Assembly (NCBI RefSeq): GCF_900101675.1
Contig: NZ_FNKG01000001.1
Location: forward strand, 601,368-665,367
DNA from: Curtobacterium sp. UNCCL20
Lineage (GTDB): Bacteria > Actinomycetota > Actinomycetes > Actinomycetales > Microbacteriaceae
Direction: 5' to 3'
DNA: 64,000 bases
The notes beneath the pieces were generated by a model. It saw only the letters and a program-made list of their open reading frames with translations, ran no database searches and had not been told where the DNA came from. How positions within the stretch are numbered: position 1 is the stretch's first letter; every line of letters starts with the position of its first letter. Of the stretch, positions 34,419-43,549 are shown in pieces. The position numbers and the translations under genes were made by a program.

Positions 34419-35782
34419 CAGTGCCCTCCCGTCAGCGGGGCCATCAGCCGCGCGGCGAGGCTCGGTCGTCCGGTGAGTGCTTCCTCGCGATCGGCCAGGT
34501 CGGTCGCGACGAGCCCGGCGTTCGCCCCGAGGAAGCGGAGCGGCTCCGGCTCCCAGTCCGGCGACCGGTGGTTCACCCACGGCAGCGCGGTCAGTGGCGA
34601 CGACTCTCCGCGGACGAGGTCGGCGAGAGTCCGTCCCGCCAGGTTGGTCGTCGAGAGCCCGTCCCCGACGTAGCCGCCGGCGGACCCGACGTGTCCGTCC
34701 CAGGTCACCGAGGCGCACCAGTCGCGGGGCACACCGAGCGGACCGCCCCAGGTGTGCGTGATCGGTGCGTCGGCCACGGCGGGGAACAGGTCGACGAGCG
34801 CCGACCGCAGGTGGGCGAACACCCGCGGCACCCGGTCGTACCCGGGCGTGATCGAGGACCCCCAGTGGTACCGGGCTCCGCGGCCGCCGAACGCCAGGCG
34901 GTCGTCGGCCGTGCGCTGGCCGTAGACGAGCAGGTGCCGGTAGTCGGAGAACGTCTGCCCGTGCTCGAGTCCGATGCGGTCCCACGTGCTGGCGGGGAGC
35001 GGTGCGGTCGCGATCATCAGCGAGTAGAGCGGCAGGATCCGTCGCTTCGTCTGCTCGAGCTGCGCGCCGTACCCCTCGACCGCGATCACCACGGCGCCTG
35101 CCGAGACGGTCCCGTGCGCGGTGACCACCTGCCCTGGAGCCCACGACACGGCGGGCGTGTGCTCCGCGATCCGGACGCCACGCGCCTCCAGGGCCGCCGC
35201 CAGGCCGCGGACCAGCGCTGCGGGCTGGACCCGCGCGCAGTCGGGTGTCCACGCGACCCCCGCCGATCCGGCGGCGTCCCCGGGACGGGCCGACCGCCAG
35301 GTCATCGCGTCGCCCCAGGCGGCGGACGCGGCGACCTCGTCGTGGGCGGCGCGCTCCTGCACGGCGGAGCGTGCGTACAGGACGGTCCCGCCCTTGACGT
35401 AGTCGCAGTCGACCTCCGCCTCGGCTGCGGCACGGCCGACCTCGTCGACGGTGTCGCGCATCGCGGCACGCAGGGCGAGGGCGGCCTCCTTCCCGTGCTC
35501 CTCGGCGATGGACGCGGCGGACCGCGGGAACAGTGCGGAGCACCATCCGCCGTTCCGTCCGGAGGCACCGAAACCGGCGATCTCGCGTTCCACGACGACG
35601 ATCTGGAGGCGCGGGTCGGCCTGGTGCAGGTACCACGCGGTCCAGAGACCCGTCAGTCCACCCCCGACGATGCAGACGTCCGCCGTGGTGTCACCGTCGA
35701 GCGGCGGCCGGGGCGTCAGGTCGTCGCGTCCGGTGGACACGAGGGCGTCGAGCCAGAACGAGACGCCCCGGTAGCCGCTCAC
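34418..35782 (-). CDS. FAD-dependent oxidoreductase, gamma-glutamylputrescine-oxidase-like (DAO family)
   Basis: 454 aa. N-terminal ADVCIVGGGLTGLWTAWYL and FGASGRNGGWC are hallmarks of the PuuB/OrdL branch; GGYVGDGLSTTNLAGRTLAD closes the FAD site. E. coli PuuB oxidises gamma-glutamylputrescine, but no PuuA ligase or PuuD hydrolase is seen in this window, so it may act on another amine. GTG start; the aminotransferase stop lies 2 nt upstream. Confidence 0.85.
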   Translation of the reverse strand: MSGYRGVSFWLDALVSTGRDDLTPRPPLDGDTTADVCIVGGGLTGLWTAWYLHQADPRLQIVVVEREIAGFGASGRNGGWCSALFPRSAASIAEEHGKEAALALRAAMRDTVDEVGRAAAEAEVDCDYVKGGTVLYARSAVQERAAHDEVAASAAWGDAMTWRSARPGDAAGSAGVAWTPDCARVQPAALVRGLAAALEARGVRIAEHTPAVSWAPGQVVTAHGTVSAGAVVIAVEGYGAQLEQTKRRILPLYSLMIATAPLPASTWDRIGLEHGQTFSDYRHLLVYGQRTADDRLAFGGRGARYHWGSSITPGYDRVPRVFAHLRSALVDLFPAVADAPITHTWGGPLGVPRDWCASVTWDGHVGSAGGYVGDGLSTTNLAGRTLADLVRGESSPLTALPWVNHRSPDWEPEPLRFLGANAGLVATDLADREEALTGRPSLAARLMAPLTGGH

Positions 35783-35784
35783 GG

Positions 35785-37227
35785 TCAGATCTTCGACGCG
35801 GCCTCGGACAGGACGCTCCGCAGGATCGAGGTGATCTCGCGGAACTCGGGCTGCCCGATGGTGAGCGGCGGTGCGAGCTGCACGACGGGGTCGCCACGGT
35901 CGTCGGCGCGGCAGTACAGCCCCGCGTCGAACAGGGCCTTGGACAGGAACCCGCGCAGGAGCCGCTCGGACTCGTCGTCGTCGAACGTCGTCTTCGTCGC
36001 CTTGTCCTTCACGAGCTCGATGCCGTAGAAGTACCCGGCACCGCGGACGTCGCCGACGATGGGCAGGTCGAGCAGGGTGTCGAGCTCGGCCTTGAAGAGC
36101 GGAGCGTTCTGCTGCACGTTCTGCAGCAGGCCCTCCTCCTCGAAGATGTCGAGGTTCTCCATCGCGACGGCGGCGGAGACCGGGTGCCCGCCGAACGTGT
36201 ACCCGTGGTAGAAGGTCGTGTCGCCCTTCGAGAACGGCTCGAACAGCTTGTCGCTGATGATCGTCGCGCCGATCGGGGAGTAGCCGGAGGTCATGGCCTT
36301 CGCGCAGGTGATCATGTCCGGCACGAAGTCGTACGTGTCGCAGGCGAACATCGTGCCGATGCGACCGAACGCGCAGATGACCTCGTCCGAGACGAGCAGC
36401 ACGTCGTACTCGTCGCAGATCTCACGCACACGCTGGAAGTACCCGGGAGGCGGGGTGAAGCAGCCGCCGGAGTTCTGGACGGGTTCGAGGAAGACCGCGG
36501 CGACGGTGTCGGGGCCCTCGTACTCGATCATCTCGCGGATGCGCTCCGCGGCCCAGAAGCCGAACTCCTCCTCCGTCTGCCCGGAGAAGCCCATCTCGTC
36601 CGCGCGGTAGTAGTTCGTGTTCGGCACCCGGAAGCCACCGGGGGTGAGGGGCTCGAACATCTCCTTCATCGCCGGGATGCCGGTGATCGCGAGCGCTCCC
36701 TGCGGGGTCCCGTGGTAGGCGACCGCGCGGGAGATCACCTTGTGCTTCATCGGCTTGCCGCGGAGCTTCCAGTAGTACTTCGCGAGCTTGAACGCGGTCT
36801 CGACGGCCTCGCCACCGCCGGTCGAGAAGAACACCTTGTTGAGGTCGCCGGGGGCGTGGTCAGCCAGGCGGTCGGCGAGCTCGATCGCGGCGGGGTGCGC
36901 GTACGACCAGATCGGGAAGAAGCTCAGCGTCTCCGCCTGCTTCGCGGCCATCTCGGCCAGGCGCTTCCGCCCGTGGCCGGCGGCGACGACGAAGAGGCCG
37001 GACAGCCCGTCGATGTAGCCCTTGCCGTGGCTGTCGTAGACGTGGTGCCCTTCGCCGCGCACCATGATCGGGACGTCCGCGCCGGCCTGGTTCGCACCGT
37101 GCCGGGCGAAGTGCATCCACAGGTGGTCGCGGGACTTCTGCTGCAGTGCCGCGTCGTCGACCGGGGCGAACGGGTCGTACGAGTGCAGTCGGGTGGGCAG
37201 GCCGGTCGTCTGGTCTGAGATGGTCAT
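35785..37227 (-). CDS. Class III aminotransferase, putrescine-pyruvate transaminase-like
   Basis: 480 aa. Lys310 in CAKAMTSGYSP binds PLP; FFSTGGGEAVETAFKLAKYYW, SRAVAYHGTPQGALA and FLEPVQNSGGC match the SpuC/omega-transaminase group that moves the amino group of putrescine or similar amines to pyruvate. The product would be 4-aminobutanal, substrate of the divergent dehydrogenase at 37820. Its ATG overlaps the lrp stop by 4 nt. Confidence 0.88.
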   Translation of the reverse strand: MTISDQTTGLPTRLHSYDPFAPVDDAALQQKSRDHLWMHFARHGANQAGADVPIMVRGEGHHVYDSHGKGYIDGLSGLFVVAAGHGRKRLAEMAAKQAETLSFFPIWSYAHPAAIELADRLADHAPGDLNKVFFSTGGGEAVETAFKLAKYYWKLRGKPMKHKVISRAVAYHGTPQGALAITGIPAMKEMFEPLTPGGFRVPNTNYYRADEMGFSGQTEEEFGFWAAERIREMIEYEGPDTVAAVFLEPVQNSGGCFTPPPGYFQRVREICDEYDVLLVSDEVICAFGRIGTMFACDTYDFVPDMITCAKAMTSGYSPIGATIISDKLFEPFSKGDTTFYHGYTFGGHPVSAAVAMENLDIFEEEGLLQNVQQNAPLFKAELDTLLDLPIVGDVRGAGYFYGIELVKDKATKTTFDDDESERLLRGFLSKALFDAGLYCRADDRGDPVVQLAPPLTIGQPEFREITSILRSVLSEAASKI

Positions 37228-37694
37228 CGCGTTCCCCAGTCGTAGAGCTGTTTGCGGAGTTGCAGGTAGACGAAGGTCTCGGTCGCGGTCACGCCCGGGA
37301 TGGCGCGGATCGTGCCGTTGAGCAGTTCGATGAGGTCGTCGTCGTCCTCGCAGACGACCTCCACCATGAGGTCGAAGCTGCCGGCGGTCATCACGAGGTA
37401 GTCGACCGCGGCGAGCTTCTCGAGTTCGTCGGCGACGCTCCGGGTGTCGCCGCCCACGCGGATGCCGATCATCGCCTGCCGGTGGAACCCGAGCTGCATG
37501 GGGTCGGTGACCGCGACGATCTGCATGACGCCGGTCTCGGTGAGCTTCTGCACTCGTTGCCGGACCGCCGCCTCGCTGAGACCGACCGCCTTGCCGATCT
37601 CGCCGTACGGACGGCGCCCGTCCGCCTGGAGCTGTTCGATGATCCGCTTCGAGGTGTCGTCGATCGGTCCCGGACGTCGTGGTGCTGCCGCCAT
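37224..37694 (-). CDS. Lrp/AsnC-family regulator of the polyamine genes
   Basis: 156 aa from ATG 37694 (an ATG at 37706 would add 4 residues). N-terminal winged helix (DDTSKRIIEQLQADGRRPYG, VGLSEAAVRQRVQKL) and C-terminal RAM/AsnC ligand domain (MIGIRVGG, TAGSFDLMVEVVCEDDDDL). It is the first gene of a coupled five-gene minus-strand operon and divergent from the aldehyde dehydrogenase-potADBC operon, so it probably regulates both and itself in response to an amine or amino acid. Confidence 0.92.
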   Translation of the reverse strand: MAAAPRRPGPIDDTSKRIIEQLQADGRRPYGEIGKAVGLSEAAVRQRVQKLTETGVMQIVAVTDPMQLGFHRQAMIGIRVGGDTRSVADELEKLAAVDYLVMTAGSFDLMVEVVCEDDDDLIELLNGTIRAIPGVTATETFVYLQLRKQLYDWGTR

Positions 37695-37738
37695 GGCGGA
37701 CAGCATGGCAGCGCCGTCCCGACAAAAGCAAGGGATTC

Positions 37739-37781
37739 CGTTGTGAACAACGTGTTTCACGACGATTTCCGTTGTTACAAG
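37739..37781. promoter_or_regulatory. Candidate Lrp-type operator in the divergent control region
   Basis: CGTTGTGAACAACG (37739-37752) is a perfect palindrome with 6-bp arms. A related half-matching copy CGTTGTTACAAG lies at 37770-37781, 31 bp away (three helical turns). Both are in the 125-bp gap between lrp and the dehydrogenase gene. Confidence 0.65.
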
Positions 37782-37819
37782 TCTTCCGAACCGCCGGTTT
37801 CCGTGCAAGTATCGCCGCC

Positions 37820-39262
37820 ATGCTGGAGCGCACGACGACGGGTGAGATCCGCAACTTCATCGGTGGTGCCGCCGTCGACGCGCGGACCGACACCGAGTTC
37901 GACCTGGTCGACCCGACCGACGAGCACGTCTACGGCACATCCCCCGTCTCCACCGCGGCCGACGTCGACGCCGCCTTCGCCGCCGCGAGCACCGCGTTCG
38001 AGACCTGGCGCCGCACGACGCCGGGGGAGCGCCAGCTCGCACTCTTCCGGATCGCCGACGCGGTGGAGCAGCGGGCCGAGGAGTTCGCCGACCTCGAGTC
38101 CCGCGACACCGGGAAGCCCCGGGCCACCCTCGTCGAGGACGAGATCCTGCTCTCCGTCGACCAGATCCGCTTCTTCGCCGGGGCCGCCCGCAACCTCGAG
38201 GGCCGCAGCGCCGGCGAGTACATGACCGACCACACCTCGTTCGTCCGCCGCGAGCCGATCGGCGTGGTCGCCCAGGTCACCCCGTGGAACTACCCGCTCA
38301 ACATGGCGGTGTGGAAGTTCGCCCCGGCGCTCGCCGCGGGCAACACCACGGTCCTCAAGCCGAGCGACACCACGCCCCTGTCGACCCTGCTGCTCGCCGA
38401 GGTCGCCGCCGAGTTCCTGCCGCCGGGCGTCCTCAACGTCGTCGTCGGCGACCGCACCACCGGTGCCGCGATGATCGACCACCCGACACCGCAGCTCGTC
38501 TCCATCACCGGGTCGGTCCGCGCCGGCACGGAGGTCGCCCGCGCGGCCGCCGGCGACCTCAAGCGCACCCACCTCGAACTCGGCGGCAAGGCACCCGTGA
38601 TCGTGTTCGACGACGCCGACATCCCCGCCGCGGTCGCCGGGATCGTCGCCGCCGGGTTCTTCAACGCCGGGCAGGACTGCACCGCGGCCACCCGGCTGCT
38701 CGTGCAGGACGGCATCCACGACGAGTTCGTCGCGGCGCTCGCCGCGGAAGCCCAGGCGAACGCGCAGACCGGCCCGGCCGCACCCCATCCGTACTTCGGC
38801 CCGGTCAACAACGCGAACCAGCTGGCGCAGGTGCAGGACTTCCTCGGCACGCTCCCCGACCACGCCACGATCGCCCTCGGCGGGCACCGCATCGGCGACC
38901 GCGGCTACCACCACCAGGCCACGATCGTCGCCGGGCTCCGGCAGGAGGACCGCATCGTCCAGCAGGAGGTCTTCGGTCCGGTGCAGACCGTCCAGCGGTT
39001 CACCACCGAGGACGAGGCCCTCCGGTGGGCGAACGGCGTCGAGTACGGCCTCGCCGGCTCGGTGTGGACGACCGACCACGCGCGGGCGATGCGCTTCGCC
39101 CGCGACCTCGACTTCGGCTGCGTGTGGATCAACACGCACATCCCGATCGTCGCCGAGATGCCGCACGGTGGCTTCAAGCACTCCGGCTACGGCAAGGACC
39201 TGTCCCAGTACGGGTTCGACGACTACACCCGCATCAAGCACGTCATGTCCTACATCGGCTGA
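37820..39262 (+). CDS. Gamma-aminobutyraldehyde dehydrogenase (PatD-like)
   Basis: 480 aa. Catalytic Glu253 (LELGGK) and Cys287 (AGQDCTAA); RFFAGAARNLEGRSAGEY, WNYPLNMAVWKFAPALAAGN and the ending EMPHGGFKHSGYGKDLSQYG closely follow E. coli PatD. It would oxidise 4-aminobutanal to GABA, the substrate of GabT. The start has no ribosome site and lies 7 nt after an AAGTAT-like box. potA begins 24 nt downstream. Confidence 0.9.
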   Translation: MLERTTTGEIRNFIGGAAVDARTDTEFDLVDPTDEHVYGTSPVSTAADVDAAFAAASTAFETWRRTTPGERQLALFRIADAVEQRAEEFADLESRDTGKPRATLVEDEILLSVDQIRFFAGAARNLEGRSAGEYMTDHTSFVRREPIGVVAQVTPWNYPLNMAVWKFAPALAAGNTTVLKPSDTTPLSTLLLAEVAAEFLPPGVLNVVVGDRTTGAAMIDHPTPQLVSITGSVRAGTEVARAAAGDLKRTHLELGGKAPVIVFDDADIPAAVAGIVAAGFFNAGQDCTAATRLLVQDGIHDEFVAALAAEAQANAQTGPAAPHPYFGPVNNANQLAQVQDFLGTLPDHATIALGGHRIGDRGYHHQATIVAGLRQEDRIVQQEVFGPVQTVQRFTTEDEALRWANGVEYGLAGSVWTTDHARAMRFARDLDFGCVWINTHIPIVAEMPHGGFKHSGYGKDLSQYGFDDYTRIKHVMSYIG

Positions 39263-39286
39263 GGCCGACCACCCCCTGGAGGCACC

Positions 39287-40474
39287 ATGGCAATGACCGG
39301 CACGTTCGCCGAATCGGGAGCCGATCTCCGGCTCGAGCAGATCACCAAGTCGTTCCCCGGCCACACCGCGGTGGACTCCCTCGACCTGACGGTGCCGGCC
39401 GGCTCGTTCTTCGCCCTGCTCGGCCCCTCCGGCTGTGGCAAGACGACCACGCTCCGGCTCGTCGCCGGGCTCGAGGAACCGACGAGCGGCACGATCACCA
39501 TCGGCGGCCAGGACGTCACCGAGACGAAGCCGTACCAGCGGCCGGTCAACACGGTCTTCCAGAACTACGCGCTCTTCCCGCACATGAGCGTGCTCGACAA
39601 CGTCGCGTTCGGGCTGAAGCGCCGACGCATCCCGGACCCGATGGCGAAGGCGAAGGAGGCGCTCCGGCTCGTCGAACTCGAGGGGTCCGCCTCGAAGCGT
39701 CCCGCACAGCTCTCCGGCGGCATGCAGCAGCGGGTCGCCCTCGCCCGGGCGATCGTGAACCGGCCGGCGCTGCTGCTCCTCGACGAACCGCTCGGTGCCC
39801 TCGACCTCAAGCTCCGCCACCAGATGCAGCTCGAGCTGAAGACCATCCAGGCCGAGGTCGGGCTCACCTTCCTGCACGTCACGCACGACCAGGAGGAAGC
39901 GATGACGATGGCCGACACGGTCGCCGTCATGAACGGCGGTCGGATCGAGCAGATGGGCAGCCCGCAGGACCTGTACGAGCTGCCCCGCACCGCGTTCGTC
40001 GCGAACTTCCTCGGACAGTCGAACCTGCTCGAGGGCGAGGTGCGCGGAACCGAGGGCGAGCTGCTCGTCGTCGTGACCGGCGCCGGCACGCTCGCCGTCC
40101 CGGCAGCGCGTGCGGTCGCCACGACCGGCCGGGTCGTCGTCGGCGTCCGACCGGAGAAGCTCAAGATCCGGACCGCCGAGCCCACCCCGGAAGCGGGCCG
40201 CAACATCCTCGGACCGGGACGCGTCGTCGACGTCTCCTTCTCCGGCGTCAGCACCCAGTACCTGGTGGACGTGCCCGGCGCCGGACGCGTCTCGGTCTTC
40301 GCGCAGAACTCGAAGGGCGGGCCGCGGATCGCGACCGCCACCGAGGTCTGGCTCACGTGGGGCGTCGACCACGGTTTCGGCCTTGAGGCGCACCCCGCGT
40401 CCGACGCGCCCGTCACCGCCGGAGCCGACCCGCGCCTCCAGTCCGCGCCGGCCCCCGCAGGAGCGGTCGCGTGA
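39287..40474 (+). CDS. potA: Spermidine/putrescine ABC transporter ATP-binding protein
   Basis: 395 aa. Walker A GPSGCGKTT (46-54), signature LSGGMQQR (from 142), Walker B LLLLDEP (Asp166), H-loop HVTHDQEE; a C-terminal TOBE domain (about 290-365) completes a PotA-type subunit. TGGAGG lies 5 nt before the ATG. The final 20 residues fall in a copy of the interspersed 15-mer (40430-40444). The stop overlaps the next GTG (GTGA). Confidence 0.94.
   Translation: MAMTGTFAESGADLRLEQITKSFPGHTAVDSLDLTVPAGSFFALLGPSGCGKTTTLRLVAGLEEPTSGTITIGGQDVTETKPYQRPVNTVFQNYALFPHMSVLDNVAFGLKRRRIPDPMAKAKEALRLVELEGSASKRPAQLSGGMQQRVALARAIVNRPALLLLDEPLGALDLKLRHQMQLELKTIQAEVGLTFLHVTHDQEEAMTMADTVAVMNGGRIEQMGSPQDLYELPRTAFVANFLGQSNLLEGEVRGTEGELLVVVTGAGTLAVPAARAVATTGRVVVGVRPEKLKIRTAEPTPEAGRNILGPGRVVDVSFSGVSTQYLVDVPGAGRVSVFAQNSKGGPRIATATEVWLTWGVDHGFGLEAHPASDAPVTAGADPRLQSAPAPAGAVA
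40430..40444 (-). repeat. Interspersed 15-mer GGACTGGAGGCGCGG inside the potA tail
   Basis: On the plus strand it reads CCGCGCCTCCAGTCC and encodes part of the non-conserved C-terminal tail (DPRLQSAP). It is identical to 60456-60470 and the reverse complement of 25131-25145. Confidence 0.7.
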
Positions 40475-41691
40475 GCCCGGTGCCGGAGCCGGGTCCGGAC
40501 CTGCTCCGCGGCCTCACGTCGGCGCGCGTCAGCCGACGCGGCCTCCTCGCCGGCGGCGGGGCCGCCGCGGTCGCCGCGCTGCTCGCCGGTTGCAGCATCA
40601 AGGGATCCGCGGCCTCCGCCGACGACAGCGTGGACTGGACCCGGTTCTGGAAGGACCAGAAGGCGACCAAGCAGCTGAAGTTCGCGAACTGGCCGCTCTA
40701 CATCGACTCCGACCACGGCAAGTCCGAGTCGCTCGCGCTGTTCAAGCGGGAGACCGGGATCGCCGTGGACTACCAGGCCGTCATCCAGGACAACGCGACC
40801 TTCTACGCCACCGTCTCACCGATCCTGCGCGCGCACGGATCGACCGGCTACGACCTCGTCGTGATGACGAACGGGTACGAGCTCACCGAGATGATCAAGA
40901 ACGGGTTCGTCTGCGAACTCGACCACTCGCGACTGCCGAACTTCGCGGCGAACGCGTCGAAGTCGGTCAAGGACCCGATCTACGACCCGGGGAACAAGCA
41001 CTCCGTCGTCTGGCAGACCGGGTTCACCGGGCTCGCGTACAACCCGAAGTACACCGGCCGGAAGATCACGTCGTTCCAGGACCTGCTCGACCCCGCGTTC
41101 GCCGGGCGCATCGGCCTGATGAGCGACAACACCGAACTCGGCTCCCTGGCCCTGCTCGCGCTCGGCATCGACCCGGAGACCTCGACCACCGCCGACTGGC
41201 GGAAGGCCCAGGAATGGCTCCGGAAGCTCCGCCCGAACGTCACCGGCTTCTACGACCAGAGCTACATCAACCGGCTCGAGAACGGCGACACCTGGATCAC
41301 CCAGGCGTGGTCCGGCGACGTGTTCCAGGCGCAGCAGTCCGGGTTCCCACACCTCGAGTTCGTCACGCCGGAGGAGGGGCAGATGACCTGGCACGACAAC
41401 ATGCTCATCCCACGGCAGGCGGCGAACCCGGTGTCCGCGCTCGAGTGGATGAACTTCTACTACACGCCCAAGGCCGCCGGCATCGTCGAGGACTACGTCA
41501 ACTACGTCTGCCCGGTGCCGGGCGCCGAGGACTACGTGCGGGACGAGCTCGACGACCCGACGGTGGCGGACAGTCCGCTGGTGTTCCCGTCGGACGAGGT
41601 CCTCGAGAAGTCGCACGAGTTCCGGGTCTTCAAGAACTACGACGAGTACTCCGAGTGGAACAGCATCTTCAACGCGGTGGTGCAGTCGTGA
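40471..41691 (+). CDS. potD: Polyamine ABC transporter substrate-binding lipoprotein
   Basis: 406 aa, GTG start. A twin-arginine pair (SRRGLL, residues 22-23) precedes a hydrophobic core and the lipobox LLAGC with Cys41, so it is probably a Tat-exported lipoprotein. The mature part (FANWPLYIDSD, YDLVVMTNGYELTEMI, WQTGFTGLAYNPKY, NGDTWITQAWSGD) matches PotD/PotF periplasmic-binding proteins. It presumably delivers putrescine or spermidine to PotBC. Confidence 0.92.
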   Translation: MSPVPEPGPDLLRGLTSARVSRRGLLAGGGAAAVAALLAGCSIKGSAASADDSVDWTRFWKDQKATKQLKFANWPLYIDSDHGKSESLALFKRETGIAVDYQAVIQDNATFYATVSPILRAHGSTGYDLVVMTNGYELTEMIKNGFVCELDHSRLPNFAANASKSVKDPIYDPGNKHSVVWQTGFTGLAYNPKYTGRKITSFQDLLDPAFAGRIGLMSDNTELGSLALLALGIDPETSTTADWRKAQEWLRKLRPNVTGFYDQSYINRLENGDTWITQAWSGDVFQAQQSGFPHLEFVTPEEGQMTWHDNMLIPRQAANPVSALEWMNFYYTPKAAGIVEDYVNYVCPVPGAEDYVRDELDDPTVADSPLVFPSDEVLEKSHEFRVFKNYDEYSEWNSIFNAVVQS

Positions 41692-42626
41692 CCGCCGTGG
41701 GGATCGCCGGGGTCACCGGTTCGGGCGCCGGGCCGGATGCCGGTCCCGCGCCCGTCCGTCGGGGTCGTCGACGCAGCACGCCGTTCCTGCTCGCGCTGGT
41801 CGGCACCGCGTACCTCTGCGTGTTCTTCGTCATCCCGCTGCTGTCCGGGCTCATCGTCTCGCTGATGTCCGGCAACCCGGACGACGGCTACACCTTCACG
41901 TGGAACTTCGGCATCTACTCGTCGCTGTTCGTCGACCCGCAGGTGCCGTACCTGACGTTCCTGCTCCGGTCGCTCTGGTACGGCGCCGCGGCCACGATCG
42001 TCACGATCATCGTCGGGTACCCGGTCGCGTACTTCATCGCCTTCCGGGTCTCGCCGCGGTGGAAGAACCCGCTCCTCATGCTCGTGTTCGTGAGCTTCCT
42101 CGTGTCGTTCATCATCCGGACCGACATGTGGGCCTTCGTGCTCGCGTCGCAGGGACCCGTCGTCACCGTGCTGCAGGGCATCGGGCTCGCCGGGAAGGAC
42201 TTCCACATCCTCGGCACGTCCGGGGCGGTGATCTTCGGGGACGCGTACAACGACCTGGCCTTCATGGTGCTGCCGATCTACGCCGCGCTCGAACGCATCG
42301 ACCCGCGGCTCGGCGAGGCGGCGAACGACCTGTACGCCGGGAAGTTCCGCGCGTTCTGGCACACCACCCTGCCGCTGTCCCGCTCCGGCATCTTCGCCGG
42401 GGTGCTCCTGGTGTTCATCGACTGCGTGGGGGACCCGGTGAACTCCTCGCTCCTCGGCGGCACGAACACGTACACGATCGGCCAGGCGATCCAGGACGCC
42501 TACTCCGGCAACCAGCAGTACAACGTCGCCGCCGCGCTCTCGACCGTGCTCATGGTCGTGCTCGGCATCATCCTGTTCATCTACGCCCGTGTGTCCGGCA
42601 CCGACGACCTCGAGGACCTCGTATGA
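41688..42626 (+). CDS. potB: Polyamine ABC transporter permease (PotB-type)
   Basis: 312 aa from a GTG at 41688 overlapping the potD stop by 4 nt. Six hydrophobic segments after a basic N-terminus. The EAA loop reads EAANDLYAGKFRAFWHTTLP and contacts PotA. The order potA-potD-potB-potC is intact. Confidence 0.92.
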   Translation: MTAVGIAGVTGSGAGPDAGPAPVRRGRRRSTPFLLALVGTAYLCVFFVIPLLSGLIVSLMSGNPDDGYTFTWNFGIYSSLFVDPQVPYLTFLLRSLWYGAAATIVTIIVGYPVAYFIAFRVSPRWKNPLLMLVFVSFLVSFIIRTDMWAFVLASQGPVVTVLQGIGLAGKDFHILGTSGAVIFGDAYNDLAFMVLPIYAALERIDPRLGEAANDLYAGKFRAFWHTTLPLSRSGIFAGVLLVFIDCVGDPVNSSLLGGTNTYTIGQAIQDAYSGNQQYNVAAALSTVLMVVLGIILFIYARVSGTDDLEDLV

Positions 42627-43501
42627 CCGCCGTCGCACCGCCCCGCAGCGCCACCGCCCCGACCTCCCCGGTCACCGGCTCCACCGCCCGCCGCCCCGGC
42701 CGCCACGGGGTGAACCGCCGCGGGCCGTGGCTCGCCATCGTGTACTGGGTCGTCATCGCGATCACCCTCGTGCCGATCGTCTACATGATCGTGTACTCGT
42801 TCAACGACGCACCGACGAACCGGCTGTCGTTCGCGTGGAACGGGTTCACGACCTACTGGTACGCGAACCTCGTGAACGTCTCCGGGCTCGGGGCCGCGTT
42901 CGTCACCTCGGTCGTGGTCGCGTTCCTCGCCGCGATCATCTCGGTGGCGATCGGGCTGCCGCTGGCCCTGGCGCTCGAGCGGTACCGGTTCCCAGGGCGC
43001 GGCGCCGTGAACGCCGTCGTGTTCGCGGACATCGCGGCGCCGTCCATCGTGGTCGGGTCCGCGTCACTGTCGTTCTTCCTGTCGATCGGGCTCGGCACCG
43101 GGTTCCTGACCGTGCTCATCACGCACGTGGCGTTCGACGTGGCGTACGTCGTGGTGGTGCTGCGGGCGCGGATCTCCGGCACGTCGAGGGTGCTCGAGGA
43201 GGCCGCGAGCGACCTCGGGGCGACGCCGTTCCAGGCGTTCCGGCTCGTGACACTGCCGCTCCTCGCGCCGGGCATGCTCGCAGCGGGGCTGCTGGCGCTC
43301 GCGATGTCGATCGACGACTACGTCATCACGTCGTTCGTCGCCGGGCCGTCGGTCACGTTCCCGCTGTTCGTCTACGGCGCCGCGAAGGCCGGGATGCCGC
43401 CGCAGGTGCTCTGCTTCGGCACGCTGGTGTTCGCCGTCGGACTGCTCGTCGCGCTGCTGAACGGGGCGCTCAACCGGCGGTTGGCGCGCACGCGCGGCTG
43501 A
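42623..43501 (+). CDS. potC: Polyamine ABC transporter permease (PotC-type)
   Basis: 292 aa, ATG overlapping the potB stop by 4 nt. Six hydrophobic segments, with SFNDAPTNRLSFAWNGFTTY after the first, typical of PotC. The EAA loop is EEAASDLGATPFQAFRLVTL. Last gene of the dehydrogenase-potADBC operon. Confidence 0.92.
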   Translation: MTAVAPPRSATAPTSPVTGSTARRPGRHGVNRRGPWLAIVYWVVIAITLVPIVYMIVYSFNDAPTNRLSFAWNGFTTYWYANLVNVSGLGAAFVTSVVVAFLAAIISVAIGLPLALALERYRFPGRGAVNAVVFADIAAPSIVVGSASLSFFLSIGLGTGFLTVLITHVAFDVAYVVVVLRARISGTSRVLEEAASDLGATPFQAFRLVTLPLLAPGMLAAGLLALAMSIDDYVITSFVAGPSVTFPLFVYGAAKAGMPPQVLCFGTLVFAVGLLVALLNGALNRRLARTRG

Positions 43502-43507
43502 GGTCGA

Positions 43508-43543
43508 GGCGCCCCGCTCCGGTCGGAACCGTTGCGGGGCGCC
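43508..43543. terminator. Terminator between potC and the convergent 36-aa gene
   Basis: GGCGCCCCGC (43508-43517) pairs perfectly with GCGGGGCGCC (43534-43543); the loop itself can pair CGGT/ACCG. It starts 6 nt after the potC stop and can serve both strands. Confidence 0.8.
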
Positions 43544-43549
43544 CGTGTC

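Noticed and set aside
35603..35614. CTGGAGGCGCGG inside the PuuB-like gene as an inserted element
   Set aside because: The 12-mer matches, but it encodes a conserved FAD-domain strand (RLQIVVVER), so insertion is unlikely; counted only as a chance or shared-motif copy.
39277..39284. CTGGAGGC before potA as another interspersed element
   Set aside because: Only the TGGAGG part matches and it is correctly placed as a ribosome binding site.
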